From Acorus gramineus (taxonomy: Eukaryota > Streptophyta > Magnoliopsida > Acorales > Acoraceae): a stretch of 64,000 bases of DNA. Below the pieces are notes generated by a model that ran no database searches, was not told the origin of the DNA, and saw only the letters and a program-made list of their open reading frames with translations. Positions 31,806 to 43,490 of this stretch are shown here, piece after piece. Position 1 is the stretch's first letter. Each line of letters opens with the position of its first letter. Location: positions 19,299,246 to 19,363,245 of the forward strand of contig CM060847.1 of assembly GCA_030737835.1 (NCBI GenBank). The letters are read 5' to 3'. A program made the position numbers and the translations under genes.

Positions 31806-32187
31806 CTATATTGGATTGGAATGAAAAGAAAGAATATGTGGGGTTGGGTGTTCTAGAAGGAAAATGATGGTCGCGTGTGTAAAATGCCTCTTGTGATGTC
31901 TTTTAGATGGTGAAGATGTACGAGTAAATTGAACGTGGTCAAATATTTGAGGGGAACTCTTGGGCTCGGTCTCCTCCATCTCTTCATCAAAGATAGGTGA
32001 AAGGTCTGTTTCCTCAGTCACTTCATCAATGATTTGTGGAAGGTTCGCATCCTCAATCTCTTCATCGAATATAGGTGGAAGGTTTGCATCTTCAATATCT
32101 TCATCGAAGATAGGTAGAAGGTTCGCATCTTCAATCTCTTCATCGAAGATAAGAGTAACGTTCGCCTCTTCGAATGGGTTGTCAAAA
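31806..32187 (-). pseudogene. Acidic tandem-repeat frame of the gypsy derivative
   Basis: The minus frame runs from the MULE-like insertion (32187) to a stop at about 31806. It begins with nearly five copies of a 13-residue acidic unit (IEDANLPPIFDEE consensus), then a Ser/Lys/His-rich tail. At DNA level this is a 39-bp tandem repeat, 31975-32160. If the DNA element at 32188-33727 is removed, the frame joins DGDFDN before it, continuing the Gag linker. Function unknown; repeats in the Gag linker of short gypsy elements are the nearest analogy. Confidence 0.6.
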
Positions 32188-33727
32188 GAGTCTTGCTACA
32201 CAGGCCCCATTATTTAGGCCCCAACCACAAGCCCCATCAGGTGTCAACAAACTATTGGTTTCCTTGTTAACTTTTGCAAAAGGGCAAAAAAGCAAAATAC
32301 AAAACTACCCATATTTAAATCACATATTGGCATGTCAAAACCCTCTATTTCATTTACCGTTTCCTCCTTTTGAAACACATCCCAAAATTTTCTAACTGTT
32401 TTTTTATACACACATCAACCACTTAAAAAAATCATTCTGACCGACTTTCTCATCTTTGGCGAACGGCGTCACCACCCTTGGATTCCTCTCATCGCCCTCT
32501 ATCATATGAGAGCTGGTCCGGCTATCTTTGCAGTCTTCCTCCGGACTTCACTTTTTCTGACCTTCACATCCACCTTTTGAAAAATGTAATTGTCTTTTGA
32601 TGAACCTTATGATTAGATAAACGGTTTTGATGCAACGTAGTTTCAAAATATATTGCACAAACAGTTTTAACAATGTAACTGGCTTACAAGATATGATACA
32701 TAAAAGTTTATATTACTTTGAAATGTTATACAACCACATGCCAATATAACATTAAAACTCTATAAAGTCTTCCAAAAAAAATATTTAACATCAAACGCCA
32801 GATTCAAAAAAAAAATTGTAAACAAAAGCCATATCAAAGGCTACCAGATTTAATACCAAACACCAAATTCAAGAAAAAAATAAATTGTACCAAATGCAAA
32901 AACAAACAATAACGCAGGTCACACCTGAATTGATAAACATTGAAAATGATAACCAAATTGATCAATTGCAAAAGAAAGGTCAATTACATTTGAGAATGTA
33001 ATTGACTTTACCTATATAAGGCTTATAAACATGAATTTTAATATAAAAAATATTGGCTTATATAGTAAAAGTCAGTTCCATTCATAAATATAATTGGCTT
33101 ATAAAAAAAAATACATAAAGGTTCAAATTAGTTTGAAAATGTAACTGACATTTGAAAAAATAATAAATATAAGTCCAAAATAACATCGGAACTCTAAAAG
33201 TCCTCCAAAAACCAAATTTAAAATAAAAAACCAAATTCAAAGAAAAAATTGTAAAACAAACGCATCATATGCTGATAGATTTAACGTCAAATACCAAATT
33301 CAAGAAAAAAATTATAACAAATGTAGAAACAAACAACTAAATAAAATCACACCTGAAACAACAGACATTGAAATCGATAGCCAAATCGATCAATTGTGAT
33401 TTCCAATCAAATCAAATCTAAAAAATTTCTCCCAAAAAATAAATCAATGGTTGAAAGACCTCCAAAAAGCTATCGATTATTCAACGTGATAATTTAGGAA
33501 TTGATTCAATTATCGATTGACGATTTAATTGTGATAAGCCAAATAAATAAAGAAAAACCCAATTGAATGCACTCCACGCACAATTCCATATGAGACAATC
33601 CTAATCGTCCCATAAATATGGTGAGGAGTTACCCGACTTGGCATCAAGGACATATTTAGTATTGCCACCTATGCCACCTCATTAGGCTTACATGGGTCTT
33701 ATATAATGGGGCTTGTGAATCATTATT
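32188..33727. mobile_element. 1.54-kb non-autonomous DNA transposon with 11-bp target duplication
   Basis: Flanked by identical GGTTGTCAAAA at 32177-32187 and 33728-33738. Near each end is an inverted motif (CACAGGCCCCATTAT left; CACAAGCCCCATTAT as reverse complement of the right end). The interior is AT-rich, non-coding, and contains a diverged internal duplication of about 400 bp (about 32640-32970 against 33070-33400, sharing the ATCACACCTGAA...GATCAATTG layout). A 9-11-bp duplication fits Mutator-like elements, but the inverted ends are short and offset 10-12 bases from the duplication, so the superfamily is uncertain. Confidence 0.7.
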
Positions 33728-33797
33728 GGTTGTCAAAATCACCATCAATAGGCTCCTTCGCCATAGATCGTGAGGCTAGTGACTGTGGGGTTGGTGG

Positions 33798-33950
33798 TTA
33801 CTCCCGATGTTGCATAAATGTCGTCATCGCTTCCATCTGTTGTGTTAGCGCATAGAATCGCTCGTACATTTGCTGGTTTATTCCATCGGTGAACTGTTGG
33901 GCTTCATCACAACTGTAGGCTTTGCTAAGAGGATGTCTTCTCATCGACAT
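33798..33950 (-). pseudogene. Gag N-terminus of the gypsy derivative
   Basis: ATG at 33950 (minus) opens 50 codons ending in TAA at 33798: MSMRRHPLSKAYSCDEAQQF then a Gln/Met-rich helix. Position, about 370 bases after the primer site, fits the start of Gag. It ends before any Gag core motif. Confidence 0.5.
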
Positions 33951-34859
33951 CTTCGCTTCTTTTTTTTTTTAATACATATTGAATTGGAATGAAAAGAGTA
34001 ATTTGAGGGACTGGGTGGTTTTTTGGATGAAAACTTGGGTGTGAGGGGTCAAATGAAAGTTTTCCTTTTTTTTTTTAATTTGAAAAAGTGATGTAATCGG
34101 TGCGGGGTGTATGGGTTGGTTGATTGTAACAGAGATGAATTACTTATTTATTATTATTATTATTTGTGAGGGGTTTGGGGTTGTACGGATGGGATGGGAT
34201 GGGATAGATTTTTGTTTTTTGTTTTTTATTTATTTTTTTGGGTTTGGGTTGTACGGATGGGATACGATTTTTTTTTAAAAAAAATGGGATGGATCACGGA
34301 TTATCTTGACGAATCGACAATGCTATAATACCAACTGATGCAGTGTAGGACTACACTCTTCTACTGATCCGATCAAAGATACAAGATCTGCAGGCTCCAA
34401 CGATACTTTTGATTCTTCATGAAGAATGTCAGGACGGTGGGCTTCAACAATCTGTTGAATTCTCGAAGAAATACCAGATGATGGAACTTTATGTAATTGA
34501 TATTCACCATGAATAACAAAAAGAAGGAAATAAATAAATTCTAAAAACCAAATCTATTTCTTAATTTTTTAATTATAAAGTCTAGTTATAAAAGAGTCCT
34601 AACAAACTGGGATCACGACAAATTTTTTAATCTTTCAAATCACAAATAAATCTAACTAAATTAAAATTTGAAATCAAATTCAAATATTCAAATCTAAATT
34701 CAAATTTACTTTCTAAAAATAGAAAAGAAATCCTAACAAACTGAAAAATTATTAAAATTGTATATCAATCGTCATCATCCATTTGGTAGTCCTCAATATC
34801 GATTGAATGATCCATGATCACGCTACATCATGATTCCTCATAATCTCTTTGAAATCCTC

Positions 34860-36300
34860 ACTCAACAAAAAGAAATTGGTAATGACAGAATAAAAGTTCT
34901 GTGAATGTTTCTTCGATATCTTTTTCTATCTCATGACAGTTTTTACTTCTAATAAAGTAGAAGAGTGTCAGCAGCTATGCAACGATCTTCTCACATTTTC
35001 CTCCTCCTCTACTAATGCTCTCTGGGTAATTGGAGGGGATTTTAATGAAATGAGCTTCTACCGTGAGAAAGTCGGTGGCTTTCCACCGCATACTCCAAGG
35101 TTAAGCAGATTTAATGATTGTATCAACTCATGTAATTTGCGGGAACTTGACCGTTTCTTTGGTTAACTTTCCCTGGATTGGTAGTTTTACTCATTTTCAT
35201 TTTCATCAACTTAGAGAAGGTCTTTCAGACTACTCATTTTCCAGATATAAAAAAGAGCCCTGACCCAAGTGGAACATATTAAAAAAACTAATCAGATTAA
35301 TTCTGTTGTCAAAACTGGAAACATTTTGTAAATTAACCAATTGACCCATTCTCTATTGTCAAACTCTATTGGACCAATTCTCCACAACTTCGGGTATTTG
35401 CTTAAACCGAGCAAATTGCCAAGTCTTCATCTCAAGAGGCCATTCATCTTTTGCAGATCAGATAAGCTTCCTATTGCAGATAGGGTCCAATCATATTATG
35501 ACCTGATTCTACCAGCAACCGAAAAATTTGAAGATGAAAATTAATTACAGTTAATTAAGAACATTTGGCATATTGAACCATCAGCCTCTAGCTCGTCACC
35601 ATGGAGTCGAATCCTTTTCTCTCAAAAAAGGATTCAAAAGGCTACTGAGCAATGGTCTGAATGACCATTTATATAGTTCTGGTGTATTCTCATGGGCTCC
35701 CCCTCAACAAGTGAATCTTTCACGGGCAGCCTGGATTGGAAGAGCCATCTTCGGTGGCCAACTCATCTCAACGATATTTGGCGAGAGATACAAACAGATC
35801 AAAGTTGAATGTAATGGCCTACCATCCATATTTCGCAAAGAAATAAAACAGAGAATCTTACACTTAGTGAGGCGTGGAATGCAGAGAAGTTTAAATAATC
35901 TCCCAAAGAATGGGAAGACTGGGTTTGCATCAATTATAGCCTCTAAGACTCAGTGAAGAAACTCCCTACTCTAAATACTCTCAAGGAAGGGATTAGTCTA
36001 TGATCACACTTGCACTCTATGTATACCTGAAGCTGAAATTCCATATCATCTATTACTAAACTACGGTTTCTCTTTCAATATTTGGACACCCTCCTAAGGC
36101 AAATGAAGCTCCAGAAGACTAATGTTGCTTCCATGGAAGTATCGGTGAATTGATTACATCAACACACTGCTGGAACTACAAAGAATGCAAAATCTCTGTC
36201 TTGTGCGATATGATGGCATATTTGGTGTGAACAAAACTCTACTGCTCAGATCTAGTGGAGTGCAACCCCAGGAGGTTCCTAATGATTGTACTGATAAGAT
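34860..36300 (+). mobile_element. Decayed LINE fragment (endonuclease, then zinc-binding domain)
   Basis: 34933-35166 reads TVFTSNKVEECQQLCNDLL, then WVIGGDFNEMSFYREKVGG, the core of the LINE endonuclease (Asp/Asn of GGDFNE). Most of the polymerase region is missing or unreadable. From about 35955 the phrases KKLPTLNTLKEGIS and CTLCIPEAEIPYHLLLNYGF, in different frames, match the zinc-binding region after the polymerase. Stops and shifts throughout. The frames at 35341-35544 and 35573-35956 show no clear motif. Confidence 0.6.
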
Positions 36301-36470
36301 CATTTAATACTAAAAGATATAAGGTTGTTAGAATAAAAAAAGGGAATTCTTGTTATTGTATTAGAGAAGCCAAATGCTCAATTTATAAATACACAATGGA
36401 AAACCTAAAATATCAGAAAAAGAAACAAAGAAAAGTAGGAAACTAATAATATCATAAAAATGATAATAAA
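36301..36470 (+). other. LTR-like host sequence of LINE-5
   Basis: AT-rich DNA with a TTTATAAATACACA motif, starting TGTTAGAATAAA near 36325. It resumes after LINE-5 at 37675. Resembles an LTR but no partner was found in the window. Confidence 0.3.
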
Positions 36471-37664
36471 ATGTTGCCTCAGGCAAGGAGATCCACTATC
36501 CCCATTGCTCTTTGTTCTATTTATGCAAGAGCTCTCTCGCCGGATTGATGATGCGGTTGCGGTCGGATCCATCAGCAAGTACTTGAAAACATACCTCAAT
36601 GTTACTCATCTGGCCTTTGCAGATTACTTAATTATTTTTATGAATGGTGAGGCTTCTTCTGCTATAGAATTGAGGATGCTCCTATCCAACTTTGCCCTTG
36701 AGTCAGGCCTCATTCTTAACTCTCAAAAAAGTCAGCTTTTCCACTCATTGGACCAAACAGACACTTCCAATATCCTTGGTATTCCGGCTTGCTCTTTCTC
36801 GGATAAGAATTTGGGTTTACCCCTAATTGCGTGCTCTCTTACACATCAAATGTGCAGCCCTCTAGTTGACAAGGTTCGAAAGCGCGTTCAGTCTTGGACA
36901 AGTATTCTACTATCTAAGACAGGCCGCCTAGAGCTCATTAAATCTGTCTTACTAAGCTTAAATCTTTGAAGAGAAACAATGTTATGTGACCGTACTCACC
37001 TGGTCCCCCCCTGCCACTAGACTAGATGTGTGAAGGCTAATTCAGATGGTTCATAGGCTGATGATCGCTATGCATTCGGTGCACTTGTGCGAGATCACAA
37101 TGGGGACTGTCTCAAAGCACTCATGGCTCGTGTGCGTGCGGCCTCCATCGACCTTCTCGAGCTTAAAAGTCTTGTAGCGGGATTGGAGATGTGCTTTAAC
37201 CTTCATACTAACAATATTTGGCTGTAAACAGATTCCACCATTGTTGTGGCATGGGTTAACTGAAGTGGTTCCATTCCTTGGTATGCTATTCGTGATCTGT
37301 GAATTTTTTCTACACTCATTCAATTGTATGAGAGTTGGGAAATTTCTCACGCCTACAGGGAAGGTAACCATGCTGCTAATCTTCTAGTGGCACACCAGTC
37401 CCTAGTGGGGACTTCAACCTATGAACCTTCCATGTTCTGGCCAGAATATCTGCAAATCATTCAGGAGGACAAAGATGGGCTCATCCAACTGAGAATCAAA
37501 CCATAAATTCTTTCCAGCTTATGTAATGTGATGTGGCTGAAGTCTGTTACAGTCCATTCTCTATCTTTTCGTTCATTTGTTGGTTTTTTTTTATGGTTTG
37601 TACAACCATGTACAGATTAGAAAGTAATAGAAATACACAACTACTTTACCAAGCAAAAAAAAAA
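36471..37664 (+). mobile_element. LINE-5: 5'-truncated insertion (polymerase end and RNase H)
   Basis: Target sequence TGATAATAAA ends at 36470 and recurs at 37665-37674 after a poly(A) (CCAAGCAAAAAAAAA). The left copy is also preceded by A's, so the duplication may be up to 15 bp. The frame at 36460-36969 carries LRQGDPLSPLLFVLFMQELS and HLAFADYLIIF, in which the catalytic ADD of reverse transcriptase is changed to ADY. It continues to LLSKTGRLELIKSVLL. An RNase H domain follows at 37031-37506 (ANSDGS, DLLELKSLVAGLEM, TDSTIVVAWVN, AYREGNHAANLLVA) with several stops. Dead copy. Confidence 0.88.
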
Positions 37665-37674
37665 TGATAATAAA

Positions 37675-38100
37675 GATAAAATATTCTCCTAATAATAACT
37701 CTTTAGCAAAGGTCACTGAGGTGATCTGAGAAGCACCAGAAGCAGAGTAGGCCTCACCCAACCAATCAGTCTGTTGGAACTCAAGGGCCTTATTGTGTAT
37801 ATAAAAATTGGGTTGCAATACATTTCTGTAAAATTTGGAGTACTTGAGTGAAACATATTCAACCACAGTTGAAGCTTGGGCTATGGGAAAAACAGCATTT
37901 GGAACCCTTTGCGAGCTTTAAATTAACAAAGCTTTTGTGCCAGCTTGGAGGTATCACATATCAATAGAGAAGGAAATCAAGCGATCGATATTCTTGCAAG
38001 ACATAGAATGTATATGTGAGTTGACGTTATTGATGAGCACGCGCTATGGTCTGAGATACAGGACATTGTCCAAAAGGACCGAGAAAGGAAGTAGGGACCC
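37675..38100 (+). mobile_element. LINE RNase H tail fragment
   Basis: After LTR-like DNA to about 37875, the plus frame at about 37935-38095 reads ISHINREGNQAIDILARHRM and a DEHALWSEIQDIVQKDRERK segment. This is the end of a LINE RNase H domain comparable to REANQLADLLAS in LINE-3. The overlapping frame 37937-38221 is a shadow. Confidence 0.5.
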
Positions 38101-40919
38101 TCCAAATCTAGTATGGCCAAACTTGGATGCTGGAGCAAGCCATGAAGGAAGATTAGGAACTCTCCCGCACTTGGACCGCTTTGGAAATGATGATATATAT
38201 GTTGTTTCAATTCCCTTATAGGAGAATCTTAGGCAACATTTGGGAGCACGTCGGGTAAGTCCGCGGTAGGCTAAACACGGGGGGAGACTCGCAATGGGGG
38301 GAAGCGGTGTTTCACAGCGTCGGATGAACGCTAGAAAAAACGAAAAACATGAGATACGACAAAGGGTTTTTAGGTTGTTGACGCGAACAAGAAAAGTGTT
38401 GTTTGTCTGCATGATCGCATCCGTCGGCCCCCACCAACGCCGTCAAACCGCTCCGCCAAATGGAGACTTAGACAGTGAGATTTTCTAATATACTTTACGG
38501 TTTGTAAATATCACACATTGTCGTTAATACAAATCAATTACTTACCACAAAAGTTTTTGAAAACAGAAAACTTAACGTACAATTTTATTCATGTCACATA
38601 ATCATTGTTTTGAAAAAGTTGTGGTAGATGTAGTCTATATATCTTCCCCTTGTTTAGACCCATTAACCATTACCCAAAAAAAGTGTGTGCTCTGCCAAAA
38701 GAAGAATTCCGCAAACGAGTTCATATATTTTATTGAAGTATGTATTTATTCTTTTTTATCGTCATATTTTATCAAATTGTTTTCACTTTTTGTGTAAATG
38801 AGTTCATATACAATGTGTGAGGGATGAAAATATGCTCCTCCTCGAATCTATTGGACTCAAGGATGATTCGGGCTTTGTTTGGGTAGATCCGCGAAGAGAC
38901 AATGAAGAGGATCCGCGGTTAATCGATTGATGAAATTTTATTTTTGTCTGGACTGAACCTGATGTAACTTCTCAAGCTGCCTACGTACCCTTATTAAGGA
39001 TCAAGTCACACGTAGTTCCTTTTTTAGCGGGATCTCACACCAAAAATAGTGTCGTCCTAAGAACCTTCGATGATCAAATCAAATCTCCATTAAAATAGGA
39101 TTTCAAACTTGAGTCTAGAATTTTTTAGGGGGAGAAGAAGTCTATCTCCATTTTTATAGAAGGGGATACCCTTCCATTTGTAGGCGGAGGTGGCGTGCTT
39201 GTTTTGCTTTGGAGGTGTGAGTATATCATGAGATACAATTCTGCTAGATTCAAGTCTTGTACTCTTATTCCTTATTTGGGTGAGACAGATTTTGTCTCCT
39301 ACGCAATGAAAGTCCAAATGAAGCACCTAGGAGCTAGAACTGTATGTGGAATTGTATGCTCATTAACTGTTTCAAAAATTTATACGTAAGAATTAATTGT
39401 TTAAAATTACTCTTTTTATTGATATTTAGTGGTCATATATGTGGGTTATATCTCTGAATTCGGTGTACCAACATCAGATAACCATGATGAGGCTGCCATA
39501 TTGAGATGAGGATCCAATTGACAGGGTTAGTTAACATTCTATCTTAATTGGTATTGAATGTAAATCTCATAAAATCTTAAAAAAAGGATTTTAATAGTTA
39601 TAGCTTTCATTAAGAGATTGCTTGAGGAAGAAGTTAGATAATTAGGAATTCATTGGAGTCTCTACTGGTGGGAAACCTCATGATAGAATTTGTGAGTTTA
39701 TTATTGTTTTGTATCTCACGTATTGTACAATTTCCCATGGATGTAAACTTAGACCGACTACTATATTTCATCACGTGGTGTTTTTTTTTTTTTAACAAAT
39801 GTAGATGTTTGCTATCCGATTTCATTCCTGAATTTAAATTACAAACTCTGAAAGGAGGGAGAATAGAAAGAGTAAATACATGTAAAAAAGAAAACCGGGC
39901 AACTCGCATCACCATCCTCCCAGTTAAAAAAGGCTTCTCACCAAGGAGGAATCGACTCCACGTGTTACCCAAGGATACGCATCATCCTATCACTGAAGGT
40001 GACCGCTTCATCATGTGGTGTAGTTTCTATTATTCCATTTGATCTTGGGTTTATTGTTGATGACTTCCACATATTATATTACAAACGACCTAGGAGGACA
40101 AGGATCAATGGTGATGGTAGTTGATCCAAAACCACGTCAAACTTGTCCGGAGTCTCCCGATAATCTCACATCATTAGAAGTTTTTTTTTTTTTATTAATG
40201 TATTGAATGCTTCTTTGGTGTGAATGTTTAAGAAGATTGTAATATGTGGAATGGATGCTTGAGAATAGTCTCATATCGGAAATTGGAAAAAATATTTCAA
40301 CTTTATATATTAGCTCACATGTGTAAGGATATCTTGGAAAAGACAAAGGGGGACCACCCACGGTTAGTGCACGTGTGTGCAGGCGCATGATGGCGCATTT
40401 TAGCGCATTATTAGGTGCACTTATATGCGTGTGTGTGTGTATGAAAAATAACATAAAATTATTTTTGATGGATTTCATGTTTTTTGAAATTCGAATTACT
40501 AAGCCAACAGTCGCATCCCTTCAGAAATTCACAATAGCCACCTCTTAAGGTGATAATTAAAATTTATGAAAAGACACAAAGGCATCCCTATTCCAATAAC
40601 AGAATTTCTGAAAAGTTACAAAGGCAACCCTTCAAGCCCTATATAACTCTGTTCATGAAACAGATTAGAGTATCAGTTTTACAATCTTCATAGTATTGTA
40701 TGAGTTCTTCAGAGTTGCTATATGCAGACTCCTTAAGTTGTATCATGGAAGTATTTAGTCTACAAACCCTCTTGCAAACTCAGTATATTTGATTGAGGAT
40801 TAATAACACTTTAAGGATAGCAATCTTCGTGCCTCAAACTCCAATCTTCTATGTTCTCTAAAATTTTCTATGGAGAAGCTATAGAAACGGTTAACCTTTG
40901 CAATACATCATTGCAAGCA
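38101..40919. other. Intergenic DNA, no gene supported
   Basis: AT-rich, with scattered short open frames of no recognisable family. A CTGCCTACGTACCC...CACACGTAGTTC segment at about 38978-39020 contains a CTACGT/ACGTAG inverted motif. A TATA-containing stretch at 40640-40700 (CCCTATATAACTCTG) looks like an LTR or TRIM-type leader, but no second copy is present. Poly-T runs at 39779 and 40184. Confidence 0.4.
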
Positions 40920-41238
40920 TCACCAAATCAACTTTCTTCAATGGTGTTCTTGTCCCACAAAAGGGGAAAGAAAGCCAGTTGAACTATTCCTCGTCACAAA
41001 AATAAACCAATCCTCTTTACAAACATTTTTTTAGACAGAGTCCAAACCGGTGCCTGGCAAACTTTAATTTCCTCGTTATAAAACGAAAAGAATAAAATAT
41101 TTAAAACCAAACCGGCCTGTTTGATCATGTCAATTACTTGATAGATTAATTACTTGTTGGAAAAATAAACCAATAAAATACACAATGTGCATTTCATTTG
41201 GAGACCATTTCAGTGGCACCTGATCACTCTTCTGTGCC

Positions 41239-41246
41239 TATAAATA
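41239..41246 (+). promoter_or_regulatory. TATA box of GLP2
   Basis: TATAAATA, 106 bases before the start codon. Upstream, GGTGTTCTTGTCCCAC...GGGGAAAGAAAG (about 40942-40975) matches the block shared by the GLP1 and truncated GLP promoters. Confidence 0.7.
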
Positions 41247-41351
41247 CTCATTAGCAACACAAAGACTTACAACTCACCAATCTCCAAAATCATTCAGATA
41301 GCCAAATATTTCCCAAAATATTATTCGATTGAAGTTTATAAATTGTACACA

Positions 41352-42144
41352 ATGGGTTCTGCTATGTTGATGGTAGTCCTGTTCGGCATGGTTTCCTCGG
41401 CAGTCTTCGCCTCGGACCCTGGCCCTCTCCAAGATTTCTGCGTGGCCGACAAGGCATCCCAAGGTACTACTCCCTCCAATCCTTGCATTTAAATGACACT
41501 ATTATTCTTCAATATGCATAACTCTTTTTAATTGCATGTTAATGATGCTTGGAGAGCTCATGAGCTATGTTGGACGCTTTGATTTTACAGTGCTGGTGAA
41601 TGGATTTGTTTGCAAGAACCCGATGAAGGTCGATGCTGACGACTTCTTCTTCTCGGGCGTAAACAAGCCAGGTAACACCAACAACAAAGTTGGATCGAAT
41701 GTGACAACCGTCAACGTGAACCAGATTGGGGGCCTAAACACTCTGGGCATCTCCCTCGTCCGCATCGACTATGCCCCTTACGGGCAAAACCCTCCACATA
41801 CCCACCCACGAGCAACTGAAATACTGACGGTCATCGAGGGCACTCTCCACGTTGGCTTCGTCACTTCCAACCCTGAAAACCGTCTGATCTTCAAAGTCCT
41901 CAACGCGGGTGATGTTTTCGTGTTCCCCGTCGGACTCATTCACTTTCAATTCAACCCTAGACATGAGAACGCGGTAGCAATAGCTGCTCTGAGTAGCCAA
42001 AATCCTGGAGTGATCACAATTGCTGACGCCGTGTTTGGGTCGAATCCAAAGATTGATGGTGGTATTCTTGCCAAGGCGTTTCAGGTGGATAAGAAGGTGA
42101 TAGACTACCTGCAGAACCAGTTCTGGGAGGACAACAATAACTAA
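41352..42144 (+). CDS. Germin-like protein GLP2 (cupin, secreted)
   Basis: Two exons, 41352-41463 and 41591-42144, intron 41464-41590 (GT..ACAG), 221 residues, the usual germin-like length. Residues 1-20 form a signal peptide ([20 protein letters not shown]). Cys30 (DFCVAD) and Cys45 (NGFVCK) are the conserved N-terminal disulfide pair. Box 1 [13 protein letters not shown] gives metal ligands His107, His109, Glu114; box 2 [16 protein letters not shown] gives His155. One N-glycosylation site NVT at 74. It ends [13 protein letters not shown]. Germin-like proteins form manganese-binding oligomers in the cell wall and act in stress and defence; which activity this one has cannot be told from sequence. 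The splice phase matches GLP1 and GLP3. The automatic start inside the intron (41536) is not used. Confidence 0.95.
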
Positions 42145-43442
42145 TAATGCCTGATTGGGTCCTCATACGTAGAACCACATCCTATCTTTACTTGTATTTC
42201 AAAAGACTTGTGTCAACTCGTTTTGCATTATTAATAATAAAGTGGTTTGTCTCTATTGTATTGTTCGTATTTTGGATGACTAGCATTTGTATGAACAGAA
42301 CTAAACAAAATTTTCTGCGGTGTTCAGCTGCCGCAACCTTTCTTTTCTGTACTTATAATATAATATTTTTTTATAAGTAAATTATTTTTCATTACCAAGC
42401 TGTAAATATACAAAAGCACTCATCTTTAATAGTATAATAAATATTATATTATTTTTTATTATATTAATATAATAAATAATAATAAAATATTATTTCAAAT
42501 ACGAATATGATGGTTTGTGATCCGAAAAATATCCATATCTCAAATAATTTTATATTTTTAATATTTATTATATTAATATATTTATATTTTAGTTTTAGCT
42601 TGAGTTTTTTTTTTGTTTTTTTACTTTACAATACGTAATGTTTTATGTGTTTACTTATGATTTATGTTTTATACTAGACAATTATTGAAGTTTTTACATA
42701 TGAGATTTATGAATTTTATTTTGGATATTAAATTTTTAGATGTTTGAATCATATATATCTACATCGATTAAATTTTTAGATATTTCGGATAATTATCTGA
42801 ATTTAGATTTTCAGATCAGACACGGATACTTATTTTGAATATCTGTCAGATATCAGATACATATATTTTTTAGATATTCGGTTCCAATACGGATATATAA
42901 ATATGGGCATATCCGATTGGTCTTTTTGCTCCATTGGCAGGTTTAATATTACAAGAACACTCTAGATACTATAGACACTTGGAATACTCGTTATTCAAGA
43001 ACACTCTATATTACTTAGATACTTCTAGATACAAGAACACTCTAAACACTTAAAACACTATATTATTCTAAGTTATATAAATTTATAAAATGTAATTATC
43101 TATTTCAATTCTTAAGATAAGATTAGGAGAAGAAATATTTGTTTTGGATAAGATGGAATTTAATAAATTTGTTAGAGGGTAAAAATGTAAAATTACTTTA
43201 CATATACTTGAGAGGTGTGAAAATAAAAGTTGTTATAAATAACAACACATGGGATTGGTTGGGATTTTGATTGCCCCATTTATTGGAGTAAATGAGAACC
43301 CTGGGATTTTATTTGTTACACTTAATTATCGTAACCAAACAAGATATTGTGTTTAATCCATTGCAAATGAAAACTCACCCCCATTTGCACAATATCCAAA
43401 AAAGCCCTTAGTTATTTCTATATATCAAAACACTATAGAAAC
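42145..43442. repeat. AT-rich 3' flank of GLP2 with short repeats
   Basis: Very AT-rich DNA (42360-42720). A stretch with repeated GATATTC/ATCCGA-type words lies at 42760-42925. A CAAGAACACTCTA motif recurs three times at 42952, 42996 and 43032. No gene. Confidence 0.5.
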
Positions 43443-43490
43443 TTTTTTTTGCTAGGTAATTGAGAACTATGTATTGAAGGCCCGTATAGG
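43443..43490 (-). mobile_element. LINE 3'-end scrap
   Basis: Poly-T followed by GCTAGGTAATTGAGAACTAT is the reverse complement of the LINE tail seen at LINE-4 (29433-29465); the CTACCAAGC-poly(A) ends of LINE-1 and LINE-5 are similar. Only the tail is recognisable. Confidence 0.5.

Larger units (their letters stand above)
29269..34830 (-). mobile_element. Non-autonomous short-LTR gypsy derivative with nested inserts
   Basis: On the minus strand the 5' LTR is 34830-34335, running TGATGTAGCGTGATC...CTACACTGCATCA. It is followed by a decayed tRNA-Met primer site (TTGGTATTATAGC, 34333-34321), a short Gag start (33950-33798), an acidic-repeat frame (32176-31806), a purine tract (CAAGAGGGAAGGAA, near 31630) and a 3' LTR (31628-29269) split by LINE-4. 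Without inserts the interior is about 1.2 kb and has no pol. No matching 5-bp target duplication was found (TTATA left, TGATT right), so flanks may be rearranged. A further copy of this LTR lies at the right edge of the window. Confidence 0.75.

Noticed and set aside
37937-38221. A 94-codon frame as a possible gene.
   Set aside because: A different frame over the same bases reads as the end of a LINE RNase H domain, which explains the sequence better.
41536-42144. GLP2 start at 41536 giving a 202-residue product.
   Set aside because: The extra residues come from the intron. The true first exon (41352-41463) with signal peptide and the conserved Cys joins in phase at a GT..AG intron, as in GLP3.
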